Positions 9,250-17,896 of a stretch of 64,000 nt of DNA are shown here, in pieces. The stretch is taken from contig NZ_CP022541.1 in the NCBI RefSeq assembly GCF_002237555.1, positions 62,001 through 126,000 of the forward strand. The letters are read 5' to 3'. Each line of letters starts with the position of its first letter. Positions within the stretch are counted from its first letter, which is position 1. This DNA is from Antarctobacter heliothermus (GTDB lineage Bacteria; Pseudomonadota; Alphaproteobacteria; Rhodobacterales; Rhodobacteraceae). The position numbers and the translations under genes are program-made. The notes beneath the pieces are model-generated. The model did not search any database. It was given only the letters and a program-made list of their open reading frames with translations, and had not been told where the DNA came from.

Positions 9250-10076
9250 GGGACTGTTGCGTTGGCGCACGGTCTACCGGGATAGTGTCGGTGTCCGCTA
9301 TGTATGGAGTCCGTCATGCGCCGTGATCCGTTCAAGGGCCACAGTTTTCCGCGAGACATTATCCTGCTCGCCGTTCGCTGGTACTGTCGTTTTCCCCTGT
9401 CCTACGCCTATGTCCGCGACCTGCTAACGGAGCGAGGGATCGACGTGGACCGGTCTACGCTGTACCGCTGGGTTCAGAAATTCGGGCCCGAGATCGCCCG
9501 CCGTGCCTACAAACACAAAAGCTGGCGTGACTTGAATTGGCCCGGTCGATGAAACCTACATTCGTGTTGATGGAAAGTGGCGCTACTTGTGGCGCGCCGT
9601 CGACCAGGAGGGTCAGTTCATCGATTTCAGGCTAACGGCCAGGCGCGACGCGAGAGCGGCCAAGGCCTTTCTCAAACAGGCTATCGAGCGCGTGCGTCTC
9701 TACCGGCCCGTCACCATCTGCACTGACAAGGCGCCCGGGTATCGCAAGGTCATTCAGGGTCTGAATCATCGCTACGATCCGCATTTTTACAGCATCCGAC
9801 ATGTTGATCGGAAATGGCGGAACAATTGTATCGAAAGCGATCATGCGGCGCTCAAGCGCCTACTCGGAACTCGGCAATCGTTCCGGTCCCTACGGACAGC
9901 CAAAGCAACGCTCATGGGCATCGAGACGATCCGATCCATCAAGAACGGCCACATCGCAAACAAGGCCGCGGGCGTCCTAGGCGAGATCTCCTTTGTCCGG
10001 GATCTGTTCGGCGAAGCGGCATAACGAAATGACACACCGTCCTTCTCTGCACTTGCTCGCCTAACGCAACAGTCCC
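9250..10076 (+). mobile_element. IS6-family insertion sequence
   Basis: The inverted repeats are GGGACTGTTGCGTT at 9250 and AACGCAACAGTCCC ending at 10076. The length is 827 bp, normal for IS6/IS26-type elements. The flanking octamers (GGCACATC and ATTGGAAC) do not match, so no target duplication remains. This suggests recombination or an adjacent deletion after insertion. Confidence 0.85.
9304..10024 (+). pseudogene. IS6-family transposase, frameshifted
   Basis: The N-terminal part (9304-9552) carries the IS6 signature FPRDIILLAVRWYCRFPLSY and ends with DLNWPGR-stop. The continuation (about 9541-10024) is in another frame, starting with VDETYIRVDGKWRYLWRAVD, the first catalytic Asp region, and ending with RNNCIESDHAALKRLLG, which holds the catalytic Glu. 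A one- or two-base indel near 9535-9545 joins them. Apart from this shift the gene is full length. IS6 transposases make cointegrates, and several IS6 remnants in this window lie at rearrangement borders. Confidence 0.85.
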
Positions 10077-10590
10077 ATTGGAACTACGTCAATCCGGTGT
10101 GAACGGCGCACCGCTTGCCGTGCAGCTTGGGCGCGTCAACAACATGACAAAGTCCCGCGCCGGGTTTGCCGGATGCTCTAACTCTTGTGTAGGTTGGAGC
10201 ATCAAGAGTAAGAGAACGAATTGCCCAACGCGCAAGTCCGGGAAGGAGCGCCCAACCGGCTTTTTTCGCGGTGACACACTAGGGCGACCGGCCAAAGGGC
10301 TCCAACACTTGGGTCGGCCATAAGGTCTTGCGCAAGCCCGCTTGACCCGATCCGTCAGCGCCGTGAACTTGGTTTGCCAGTTTGAGTCCACCCTCATATT
10401 CGTCTCGATCGCTCTCTTTTTTGTGGATCGATAGTGACCCACTGCGGCGCGTTGATGCCGTCGGGGGCCGGTCAATGCATCAGGGCCAATTGGCCTCCTG
10501 AAACACATCGGCGGCGACGCAAAGGCTTCCCTGCATCAAAATTAGCATCGGCTCTTTGCGAGCAGGGCGGAGAGTGAAAAATGTATAGAC
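10077..10590. other. Intergenic stretch without a recognisable gene
   Basis: About 510 bases between the IS6 right end and the operator in front of the first TRAP operon. No convincing reading frame, IS end or RNA was recognised. The last part (from about 10540) should hold the promoter of the TRAP operon; a TATAGA hexamer at 10584-10589 lies just before the operator and could be a -10 box, but no well-spaced -35 box was found. Confidence 0.5.
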
Positions 10591-10591
10591 A

Positions 10592-10607
10592 GCGAACTTT
10601 TGTTCAC
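10592..10607. promoter_or_regulatory. Candidate operator a (GCGAAC-TTTT-GTTCAC)
   Basis: A palindrome with core GAAC-N4-GTTC, 35 bases in front of the dctP-like start. The same core, with the same spacing, is found at 17134, 21759 and 37342, and as GGAC-N4-GTCC at 30389, each in front of a transport or catabolic gene. Repression by an XRE-cupin regulator is an inference. Confidence 0.65.
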
Positions 10608-10641
10608 ATAGCGTCACAAGATCATTTCAGAGGATATCTCC

Positions 10642-11628
10642 GTGACCAAGCTCCAGACCCTCCGCACCTCCCTCCGGCACCTGGCCACCGCTGGCCTTGT
10701 CGCGACGCTCACCTGTTCTGCGGCATTCGCCGAAACGACGCTGCGCTTCGCTCATTTTTCGGTCGTGGACGACCCAAACCACCGCGCGGTGGAGGCCTTG
10801 GCAGCAATGGTGGCCGAGGCTACGGAGGGTGAGGTGGCGATCCGCATTTCGCCCAATTCGCAGTTGGGCGGTGAGGTCGATGTCGTCGAGGGTATCCTGC
10901 TGGGCACCATCGACATGGCGCCCCCCTCGGCGGCGGTTCTTGCCAACTGGGTGCCTGAGATGAACGTGCTGAACATGCCGTTCATCTTTCGCGACTGGGA
11001 TCATTACACCAGCGTCCTGAACGGCCCGATCTTTGATGAACTCAGCGCCGCCGCCGCCCCCAAAGGCATCCGGCTGCTGGGCTTTATGACGTCGGGTCCG
11101 CGCCACATCATGGGCCGGATGCCAGTGAATTCGATCGACGATCTGGCGGGACGCAAGGTGCGCACGGTGCAAAACCCTGTTCACGTTGCCACCTTCAACG
11201 CCTTTGGGGCGAATGCCACGGCGATCGCCTACCCCGAGGTCTACAGCGCCCTGCAGACCGGTGTCGTGGACGGGGCAGATGCCGCCAACACCAACTACTA
11301 CACCCAGAAGTTTTACGAGGTTGCCCCCCATTGGGCGCAGGTCAGCTGGCTATTCTACACCAACCCCATCGTCATATCCGAGCGCAAGTTCCAGAAGCTG
11401 AGCGAAGTGCAGCAAGCAGCGCTGCTTGAGGCCGGGCGCAAGGCGGGGCAAGATCAACAGGCGGACTGGAAGGCCACGGATGCAAGCCTGCTGGACGTGT
11501 TGAAGGAAAACGGCGTCACCGTGACCACCCCGGATGCGGCCCCCTTCCGCGCCGCAGCGCAAGAGGTCTATGACGAATTCCTGGCCACGGACGCGCAGAA
11601 ACAGCTTTTGCTGCTGATCACTAAGTGA
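10642..11628 (+). CDS. dctP: TRAP transporter solute-binding protein, DctP type
   Basis: The product has 328 residues from a GTG start, preceded by GAGGA. A signal peptide of about 30 residues ends at CSAAFAETTL. The DctP fold follows: LRFAHFSVVDDPNH near residue 34, QLGGEVDVVEGILLGTIDM, and GRKVRTVQN near residue 171, whose Arg usually grips the substrate carboxylate. It would capture an organic acid in the periplasm for the membrane pair encoded directly downstream. It is the first gene of a dctP-dctQ-dctM-SDR operon and lies behind operator a. The sialic-acid and C4-dicarboxylate families share this layout, so the ligand is not settled. Confidence 0.9.
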   Translation: MTKLQTLRTSLRHLATAGLVATLTCSAAFAETTLRFAHFSVVDDPNHRAVEALAAMVAEATEGEVAIRISPNSQLGGEVDVVEGILLGTIDMAPPSAAVLANWVPEMNVLNMPFIFRDWDHYTSVLNGPIFDELSAAAAPKGIRLLGFMTSGPRHIMGRMPVNSIDDLAGRKVRTVQNPVHVATFNAFGANATAIAYPEVYSALQTGVVDGADAANTNYYTQKFYEVAPHWAQVSWLFYTNPIVISERKFQKLSEVQQAALLEAGRKAGQDQQADWKATDASLLDVLKENGVTVTTPDAAPFRAAAQEVYDEFLATDAQKQLLLLITK

Positions 11629-11641
11629 TTGCGCCGCACTG

Positions 11642-12139
11642 ATGACACAGCTGCTCTCGCTGATCCGCAAGATCTCCACCGGCCTGTCCGTTCTGTTCTA
11701 TGGCTACATGGTATTGGCCGTTCTGGTGCAGGTGCTGGGCCGCTATGTCCTGCCGTTCAATGTCGGCAACGCGGTGGAAACGGCCGCCTTCGCTCAGGTC
11801 TGGTTGGCCTGCATCGGGGCGGGCCTCGCCATGCGGCACGGCGCCATCTTTGCGGTGGACGCGCTGCCGGCGATGTTGCCGCAGTGGGCGGCACGGGTGG
11901 TTTCGCTGCTGATTGCGGCGGGATCACTCATTTTTCTGGCGGTCCTGATCTATGGCGGCACCATCCTGATGCAACATGGGTTCTTCCAGACATCGCCGAC
12001 CCTGCTGTTGCCTATGTGGCCGGTTTTTGCGGCGGTTCCCGTGGGTATGGGGGTCATGGCGATTGAGGTCGTCGCCCGTGTCGTCGAACGCTGGCACGAT
12101 CCTTTCGGCAATCCTTTCGATCAGGCGGATGTGGCATGA
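11642..12139 (+). CDS. dctQ: TRAP transporter small permease, DctQ type
   Basis: The product has 165 residues with four predicted membrane helices, the usual topology of DctQ. The motif LVQVLGRYVLPFNVGNAVE, with its conserved R-Y, and FAQVWLACIGAGLAMRHGAI are characteristic of the family. It starts 13 bases after dctP and overlaps the dctM start by 4 bases (ATGA). It pairs with DctM to form the sodium-driven membrane unit. Confidence 0.9.
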   Translation: MTQLLSLIRKISTGLSVLFYGYMVLAVLVQVLGRYVLPFNVGNAVETAAFAQVWLACIGAGLAMRHGAIFAVDALPAMLPQWAARVVSLLIAAGSLIFLAVLIYGGTILMQHGFFQTSPTLLLPMWPVFAAVPVGMGVMAIEVVARVVERWHDPFGNPFDQADVA

Positions 12140-13419
12140 GTCTCTTTGGTGGCATGGCTATGCTGCTGCTTGCGGGCGGCGTGCCGATTTTCTTTGTGCT
12201 GGGGCTAACCGCGCTGGTGGCGGTGTTATACGCCGATCTGCCGTTGGTTCTGCTGGCGCATCGGTTCTACTCGGGGCTGAACAGTTTCACCCTGATGGCG
12301 ATCCCTTTCTTCATTCTGGCTGGCCTTTTGATGGATGCCGGCGGGTTGTCGCGCCGGATCGTGGATTTTTCCATGGCGCTGATTGGCTGGGTCACGGGCA
12401 GCCTGCTGATGGTGGCCATCGTCGCTGCTACGGCACTGGCGGCAATGTCCGGGTCGGGCAGCGCCGATACCGCCGCAGTATCGGCTGTGCTCCAGCCCGA
12501 GTTGCGCCGACGCGGCTACAACGTGGATTTCGCCGCAGCGCTGATTTCTGTCTCTGGCACGCTGGCGCAGGTGATCCCGCCCAGCCTGATGCTGGTGCTG
12601 ATCGGGGTGATCAACAACCAGTCTATCGGCGCGCTGTTCATGGCCGGGATTCTGCCCGGACTGCTGGTGCTTCCGGGGCTGTTCTTCATCGCCCATCGCC
12701 ATGCCGTGCAGGGTGGACCGCAGTACCGCGCCACCGAGAGCTTTGATCTGCGTCTGCTTGGGCGGCGCTTTGTGCTGGCGCTCCCCGCCTTCGGGCTGGG
12801 CGTGATCATCATGGGCGGTATCCTTGGCGGCATATTTACCGCGACCGAGGCCGCCGGTGTGGCGGTCGGTTATGCGCTGTTTGTCGGGGCGTTCATCTAC
12901 CGCGAGCTCACCTGGGCGCGGCTCTGGAAAGCCATGGTGCAGGCCAGCGCCTTTACCTCTGGCATTCTGATTCTGGTCGCTGCCGCGACGACCTTCAACT
13001 GGCTGATCGCCGATGCGGGGGTGCCGGCGCTCATCGCCGCGTGGTTCGAGGCCAACGTCAACAATGTCTGGGCCTTCTTGCTGATCGTTAACGTCCTGTT
13101 GATGGGGTTGGGCATGGTGATGGAGAGTTTGGCCATCATCCTGCTGCTCAGCCCGATCCTGTTGCCCATCGCCGTAGGCTATGGACTGGACCCGGTGCAT
13201 TTCAGTGTGGTGGTGGTATTCAACTGTGCCATCGGCATGGTGACGCCGCCTCTGGGCGGGGCCGTCTTTGTTGCCGCGACCATCGCGCGGCGGCCCTTTC
13301 TGGCGGTTGTGCGCCATGTGCTGAAGCCTTGGGCCTGGATGACAATTGTCCTGCTTCTAATCGCTTTTATCCCCGGCATTTCACTGCTGTTGCCAGGACT
13401 GGCCGGATACCTTGATTGA
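12136..13419 (+). CDS. dctM: TRAP transporter large permease, DctM type
   Basis: The product has 427 residues with about twelve hydrophobic helices. The family motifs are present: LMAIPFFILAGLLMDAGG near residue 54, ALAAMSGSGSADTAAVSAV, and GTLAQVIPPSLMLVLIGV. The C-terminal half repeats the pattern with NCAIGMVTPPLGGAVFVAA. DctM forms the elevator-type transport channel energised by the sodium gradient. It is translationally coupled to dctQ upstream and separated from the SDR gene downstream by 18 bases, so the SDR product probably acts on the transported compound. Confidence 0.92.
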   Translation: MSLFGGMAMLLLAGGVPIFFVLGLTALVAVLYADLPLVLLAHRFYSGLNSFTLMAIPFFILAGLLMDAGGLSRRIVDFSMALIGWVTGSLLMVAIVAATALAAMSGSGSADTAAVSAVLQPELRRRGYNVDFAAALISVSGTLAQVIPPSLMLVLIGVINNQSIGALFMAGILPGLLVLPGLFFIAHRHAVQGGPQYRATESFDLRLLGRRFVLALPAFGLGVIIMGGILGGIFTATEAAGVAVGYALFVGAFIYRELTWARLWKAMVQASAFTSGILILVAAATTFNWLIADAGVPALIAAWFEANVNNVWAFLLIVNVLLMGLGMVMESLAIILLLSPILLPIAVGYGLDPVHFSVVVVFNCAIGMVTPPLGGAVFVAATIARRPFLAVVRHVLKPWAWMTIVLLLIAFIPGISLLLPGLAGYLD

Positions 13420-13437
13420 ACGCCCGGAGGGCCTGAT

Positions 13438-14244
13438 ATGCACGATGACTCCCTGTTGGACGATACCTCGGGGGCGCTGAAGGGCCGGGTGGCCATCGTC
13501 ACTGGCGGGGCCTCGGGGATCGGGCGGGCGACGGTAGAGCGCTTTGCCCGCGAGGGCGCCCATGTGATCTGTGCGGACCTCGACGGTGGGGCGGCAACAG
13601 CGCTGGCAAGCGATCTTTGTGGTCAGGGGCTGTCGGTGTCCGGATTGGCCGTCGATGTGACCGAAGAGGCGTCCGTCACCCGGATGCGGGATGCGGCGCT
13701 GGAACAGCACGGCAGGATCGACACGGTGATCGCCAATGCCGGGGTCATGGTCGAGGGCGATCTGATGACGCTTTCGCTGCAGGACTGGACGCGGGCAATG
13801 ACGGTCAACGCCACGGGCAGTTTCCTGACGGCGCGGGCGGTGATGCCGCAGCTGATTGAAAATGCAGGAACTTTGGTTTTCACGGCCTCGACCGTGGGGT
13901 TGGCAGGGATGAAGGGCGTGGCGGCCTATTCCGCCAGCAAGGGTGCGGTCGTGGCCCTGACCCGGCAACTGGCGGCGGAATACGCTGACAGGGGCGTGCG
14001 GGTGAATGCCGTGGCCCCGGGGGCCGTGCGCACCCCCCTGTCGGAATCCCAGTTCCGCGCCCGCGCCAGAGACGACGCGCATTTCGACGACCTGCTGGAA
14101 CAAGTCATCGGTCGCTACCCCTTGGCCCGCTGGGGTCAGCCCGGGGAAATTGCCCGGGTGATGCTGTTCCTCGCCTCTGCCCAGTCATCTTGGATGACCG
14201 GGCAGATCATTCCCGTCGAGGGCGGGCTGTTGGAGCTGCGCTGA
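13438..14244 (+). CDS. Short-chain dehydrogenase/reductase (SDR)
   Basis: The product has 268 residues. The classical SDR elements are all visible: TGGASGIG at 22-29 for NAD(P) binding, NAG at 100-102, and the catalytic Ser151, Tyr164 and Lys168 (YSASK). An Asp at the end of the second strand (CADLDG) favours NAD over NADP. The ATG is preceded by GGAGG at a good distance. As the last gene of the TRAP operon it probably oxidises a hydroxy acid or alcohol imported by that system. The stop codon lies inside a hairpin shared with the convergent dctM-like gene. Confidence 0.88.
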   Translation: MHDDSLLDDTSGALKGRVAIVTGGASGIGRATVERFAREGAHVICADLDGGAATALASDLCGQGLSVSGLAVDVTEEASVTRMRDAALEQHGRIDTVIANAGVMVEGDLMTLSLQDWTRAMTVNATGSFLTARAVMPQLIENAGTLVFTASTVGLAGMKGVAAYSASKGAVVALTRQLAAEYADRGVRVNAVAPGAVRTPLSESQFRARARDDAHFDDLLEQVIGRYPLARWGQPGEIARVMLFLASAQSSWMTGQIIPVEGGLLELR

Positions 14245-14257
14245 GGCTTTGCCTCAG
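14241..14257. terminator. Bidirectional hairpin spanning two stop codons
   Basis: CTGAGGC-TTT-GCCTCAG forms a perfect 7-bp stem with a 3-base loop. The TGA of the plus-strand SDR gene (14242-14244) is in the left arm, and the TGA of the minus-strand dctM-like gene (14254-14256) in the right arm. There is no long U-run, so it may act as a weak or factor-assisted terminator for both convergent operons. Confidence 0.55.
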
Positions 14258-15567
14258 TTCAGCATCGCTGGCAGCCAGAGGGCCAGCCCCGGAAAGGCCA
14301 CGACCAGCGCCAGAACGACCACCTGCAACCCGACGAAGGGCCAGATCGAGGCAAAGATCTCTGACAGGGTCACATCCGGGGGCGCGACGCTTTTGAGGTA
14401 GAAGGCCGAGGCACCGATCGGCGGGGTCAGATAGGCGATCTGCATGCTGATGCAGAAGATCACGCCGAACCAGATCGGATCGAAGCCGAGACCTTCGACC
14501 ACCGGCAGGAAGACCGGCATGGTCAGGATGGCAATCCCGATCCAGTCCATGACCATCCCCAGCAAGAACAAGAGGAACAGGATCACCAGAATGATCCCCA
14601 TGGGCGGCAGATCTACGCTGCCGATCAGTCCTGCGAGGTAGTTCACGCCCCCCGACAGGGAATAGATGCTGATCAGCGCATTGGCCCCAAGAAACACCCA
14701 GAGCACCGGCCCAATGGCCCGCCCGGTCTGCAGGATCGTGTGGTGCACGTCCGACAGGCGGAAATTACCCGAGATGGTCACCGCCAAAAGCGCGCCTGCG
14801 ACACCGATGGCTGCGGCCTCGGTGGGGGCGGCGATGCCAAAGTAGATCGACCCGAGCACCCCGAGGATGATCAGCGCCGGCAGGATCAGCCCGGTGCCAA
14901 GCGCCAGCTTCTCGCCCAATGGCATCTCTATCTCCTCGCGCGTGGGTGGCGGGGCAAGGGCAGGCTGCAGAGAGGCGCGAATCACGATGTATCCGGCATA
15001 GCTCAGCGCCATAAGGACGCCGGGCACAAAGGCGGCGGCAAAGAGTTGGGCAATGGATTCCCCAGCGATCAACCCGAAGAACACCAGCACCAGGCTGGGC
15101 GGGATCATCGCGCCCAGGGATCCGCTGGCGCAGATCACCCCGAGGGTCAGCCGTTTGTCATAGCCGCGCGCCAGCATGGCCGGCATGGCGACAAGGCCCA
15201 GGGTAATGATCTCGGCCCCGACGATGCCCACCATGGCGGCCATGATCGCCCCGGCAAAGACACAGCCGACGCCCATGCCCCCCGGCAGCCGCGCCGACCA
15301 GATGTGCAGCACGGTGAATAGCCGCGCGGCAATGCCGCCGCGTTCCATAAGCACGCCCATGAGAATGAACAGCGGTACGGCGATCAGAACATAGTTGGTT
15401 GAGGCATCGTACAGACGGTTGGCGATCAGAAGAACGCTGTTGAAGCCGAACATCGACATCCCGAGGATGATCGCGGTGCTGAGCGTGGCAATGGCCAGCG
15501 GGATGCCGATGGCGATGAAGAAGAACAAGAACCCCAGAACGAGGATCGTCGCGCTCTCAGGACCCAT
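14254..15567 (-). CDS. dctM: TRAP transporter large permease, DctM type (second system)
   Basis: The product has 437 residues with many hydrophobic segments. Family motifs include LIAVPLFILMGVLMERGG, GAIMAAMVGIVGAEIITLGL and GSLGAMIPPSLVLVFFGL in the first half, and QIAYLTPPIGASAFYLKSV in the second. The usual SGS-type segment of this family is replaced by GIVGAE, as in the keto-acid/mannitol-chloroaromatic subgroup, so its substrate class probably differs from that of the first system. It overlaps the dctQ-like gene by 11 bases. It ends in the shared hairpin with the SDR gene. Confidence 0.9.
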   Translation of the reverse strand: MGPESATILVLGFLFFFIAIGIPLAIATLSTAIILGMSMFGFNSVLLIANRLYDASTNYVLIAVPLFILMGVLMERGGIAARLFTVLHIWSARLPGGMGVGCVFAGAIMAAMVGIVGAEIITLGLVAMPAMLARGYDKRLTLGVICASGSLGAMIPPSLVLVFFGLIAGESIAQLFAAAFVPGVLMALSYAGYIVIRASLQPALAPPPTREEIEMPLGEKLALGTGLILPALIILGVLGSIYFGIAAPTEAAAIGVAGALLAVTISGNFRLSDVHHTILQTGRAIGPVLWVFLGANALISIYSLSGGVNYLAGLIGSVDLPPMGIILVILFLLFLLGMVMDWIGIAILTMPVFLPVVEGLGFDPIWFGVIFCISMQIAYLTPPIGASAFYLKSVAPPDVTLSEIFASIWPFVGLQVVVLALVVAFPGLALWLPAMLN

Positions 15568-16033
15568 TGCGCGACCTCAGATCTTTTATGAAATGGACGA
15601 TGGCTTGCAGAGTGAATAATCCTATCGCTATGACCAGCACCACCTTGAGGATGGTGGGCGAGGGGGTGTTGAGATTGCTGCCCGTGCGTTCGGTGATCGA
15701 CACGGCTTTCATCGCCTGATGCAGCGCCCAATAGCCGATCATCGCGCAGACGACCGCCACCACCGCCCGTTCGAACAGCGACAGCAGCCACTGTATCCGT
15801 AGCGGCAGCTTTTCCGACAACACGGTGATGCGGATGTGGGTTTGCGTGGCATAGGCCTGCGGCCCGGCCATGAGGTAGTGAACCGAGGCCAGCATGACGA
15901 CCACCTCGATCGTCCACTGGCTGGGTGCGTTAAAGAAGTAGCGGGCGCAGACTTCGCCGAAGGTGAGCACGGCAATCACCGCATAGACATAGGACAGGCC
16001 ATCGCCCAAGCGGCGGATCGCGGTCGTAATCAT
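15557..16033 (-). CDS. dctQ: TRAP transporter small permease, DctQ type (second system)
   Basis: The product has 158 residues with four hydrophobic segments. The family pattern is seen in VLTFGEVCARYFFNAPSQWT, which holds the conserved R-Y-F-F-N, and in VVMLASVHYLMAGPQAYATQ. It lies between the binding-protein gene (25-base gap) and the large permease gene (11-base overlap), the normal order for a minus-strand dctPQM operon. Confidence 0.9.
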   Translation of the reverse strand: MITTAIRRLGDGLSYVYAVIAVLTFGEVCARYFFNAPSQWTIEVVVMLASVHYLMAGPQAYATQTHIRITVLSEKLPLRIQWLLSLFERAVVAVVCAMIGYWALHQAMKAVSITERTGSNLNTPSPTILKVVLVIAIGLFTLQAIVHFIKDLRSRNGS

Positions 16034-16058
16034 CTTGAAAATCCTGCGCCCAGTTTTT

Positions 16059-17087
16059 TTACAGCAGACCTTGATCGGTGAGGAAGGCCTTGTGCGCCTC
16101 GATCACCTTCTTGGCCAGCGGGCTTTTCTCGGCCCATTCGTCCCAGACCTCGATGGCCACCTCGCGGTAGGCGGCGCGATCCTCGGGCGAAAGATCAAAG
16201 ACAGTCAGCCCCATCTCGTCGACCTTTTTCATCACTTCGCGGTCACCGCGCATCGCGTTCATCACGTTGCGCACCATGACATCACGCATGTTGGTTTCCA
16301 GAACGGACTGGATGTCTGCGGGCAGTTCGGCCCAACGGTCAGCATTGACCGAGAAATCCCAGATGCCGTTGGAGTGGGGGCTGTTGGCGAGGGTGTAGTT
16401 TACGATGTCGTAATCCCCGACAGAAGCGTTGTAAGAGAGCGAGCCGTCATCGGCGGCATCGATCACGCCTTTTTCAAGCGCGGAGAAGACCTCGGTCTGG
16501 GGCATTACGATCGGCACCGCGCCGAACCGTTCCCAGATCAGCGATCCCATGCCCGGCGGGGTGCGCAGCTTGACGCCTTCGAAATCGCTCCAGCTTTCCA
16601 GCGGCACGCGCGAGGGAACGGCCTCCCAGGATCCGGTGCCGACGCCGATCGTGAACAAGCCCTGTTCGGCATAGGCTTCGCGAACCAGATCAAGACCGCC
16701 GGCGAAATACATGAATTCCACGGTCTGGAACCGGTCGTCATAAGCGCCGGGAATATCGCCCAGCGGGGCAAAGCCGGGATCGATGCCCGCATAGACCGAA
16801 GGATAAGAGATATGCCCGTCAACGATCCCGATCCTGACGGAATCCAGCGTCTGGCTCAGTGCAACGACGGCACCCGCCGGCAGAACTTCGATCTTGAGCC
16901 GGCCTGAGGTCTGCGTTTCGACCCGCTCTGCCATCTCCAGAACGCTGTCATAAAGATCATTGCCCGGCAGCCAGCCCGTCTGAACGCGCCAGGTGATCGT
17001 CTCCTGCGCCAGACCCTGCTGCGCGGCCCCGACCGTCAGGATAGTTGCTGTTAGTCCCGCAAGAACCGACCGTTTGGTGACTGTCAT
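16059..17087 (-). CDS. dctP: TRAP transporter solute-binding protein (second system)
   Basis: The start chosen is the ATG at 17087, because MTVTKRSVLAGLTATILTVG begins a proper signal peptide that ends near GLAQETITW; upstream in-frame codons read through the operator region. The mature protein has the TRAP periplasmic fold, with GVKLRTPPGMGS carrying the conserved Arg and WERFGAVPIVMPQTEVFSAL, the typical second signature. The sequence GFAPLGDIPGAYDDRF resembles the group that binds 2-keto acids or mannitol/chloroaromatic compounds. It heads a dctPQM operon that diverges from the SnoaL-like gene, with operator b between them. Confidence 0.88.
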   Translation of the reverse strand: MTVTKRSVLAGLTATILTVGAAQQGLAQETITWRVQTGWLPGNDLYDSVLEMAERVETQTSGRLKIEVLPAGAVVALSQTLDSVRIGIVDGHISYPSVYAGIDPGFAPLGDIPGAYDDRFQTVEFMYFAGGLDLVREAYAEQGLFTIGVGTGSWEAVPSRVPLESWSDFEGVKLRTPPGMGSLIWERFGAVPIVMPQTEVFSALEKGVIDAADDGSLSYNASVGDYDIVNYTLANSPHSNGIWDFSVNADRWAELPADIQSVLETNMRDVMVRNVMNAMRGDREVMKKVDEMGLTVFDLSPEDRAAYREVAIEVWDEWAEKSPLAKKVIEAHKAFLTDQGLL

Positions 17088-17133
17088 AACCCGGAATCCC
17101 TTTTCGTTGTTTTCTATTCTTGCTATGCACAAT

Positions 17134-17149
17134 ACGAACAAAAGTTCGC
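17134..17149. promoter_or_regulatory. Candidate operator b (TACGAACAAAAGTTCGCA core)
   Basis: CGAAC-AAAA-GTTCG is a perfect 5+5 palindrome in the 109-base gap between the second TRAP operon (minus) and the SnoaL-like gene (plus). It has the same core and spacing as operators a, c and f. Its position could control both directions. Confidence 0.7.
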
Positions 17150-17196
17150 ATGGCAACTTTTAATTTCCTTTGGAATCCGTCCCCCGTGGAGGCACG

Positions 17197-17691
17197 ATGA
17201 CTGAGGACTATCTTTTGGACCTGATCGCGCGGCAGCGCATAGAAACCGTGCTGATTGACTATTGCGCCCACCTTGATCGGATGGATCTGGCCGCCTTGGG
17301 CGCGCTATTCACCACCGATTGCCGGGTAATCTATGGGGACAGTCCGGCCCTGCGGTCAGAGGGGCGTGCGGCGCTAGAGACATCGCTTGCACGGATGTGG
17401 CGCTGGCAGCGTACAGCGCATCACTTGTCGAACGTCAGGATACGTTTTCAGGGGGACGCGACGGCCGAGGCCGAAAGCTGTGTCCTGGCTTGGCACGAGG
17501 CACCGGACGGACACACGGCGACGCTCTATGGCCGTTACATTGACCGTCTGGTGCAGCGGCAAGGGCACTGGCTGATCGCAGAGCGGAGGATGGAGATGAA
17601 CGGGTCGGACAGCGGCTTTCGCCTGCCTCTTCCCCCGGCGCCCCGCGCCAGCCCACCTGCAGGATGGCAAGTGCCCGAAGGCCTGGACTGA
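17197..17691 (+). CDS. SnoaL-like / NTF2-fold small enzyme
   Basis: The ATG at 17197 is chosen because GGAGG lies six bases upstream; an in-frame ATG 27 bases earlier lacks such a site. The product has 164 residues. LIDYCAHLDRMDLAALGALF and TAHHLSNVRI followed by AWHEA match the SnoaL_4/NTF2-like fold, which includes dehydratases, isomerases and small subunits of aromatic dioxygenases. Its His and Asp residues could line an acid-base pocket. It diverges from the second TRAP operon and probably belongs to the same regulon through operator b. The last codon is at the edge of an IS6 fragment, so the native C-terminus may be altered. Confidence 0.7.
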   Translation: MTEDYLLDLIARQRIETVLIDYCAHLDRMDLAALGALFTTDCRVIYGDSPALRSEGRAALETSLARMWRWQRTAHHLSNVRIRFQGDATAEAESCVLAWHEAPDGHTATLYGRYIDRLVQRQGHWLIAERRMEMNGSDSGFRLPLPPAPRASPPAGWQVPEGLD

Positions 17692-17823
17692 ACCTGCGGC
17701 CCCATCGCGCCGCGCGGTGGGGCGGACATCGACCAACTTGCCGTTTGCGTCGATGGCACGCCAGAGGTGGCGCCACTTACCACCCACGCGGACATGGGTT
17801 TCATTGTCGTGCCAGTCGGCTCT
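17692..17823 (-). pseudogene. IS6-family transposase fragment
   Basis: The minus-strand translation reads RADWHDNETHVRVGGKWRHL and then WRAIDANGKLVDVRPTARRD, which is the first catalytic-Asp region of an IS6 transposase. Nothing of the remaining protein is seen on either side: the SnoaL-like stop borders it at 17691, and the IS110 element begins just after it. Confidence 0.75.
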
Positions 17824-17896
17824 GATGATGTAACCGCCCCCCGACGGCATCTGTGTGCCAAGGTGGGTCTGTGAGGATCCACAAAGGGGAGCGGTC

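Noticed and set aside
9242..10084. 8-bp target duplication for the IS6 element at 9250-10076
   Set aside because: Flanks GGCACATC and ATTGGAAC do not match.
12226..13317. Long minus-strand open frame opposite dctM
   Set aside because: Gln/His/Arg-rich composition typical of an antisense shadow of a high-GC membrane protein gene; dctM on the other strand has clear family motifs.
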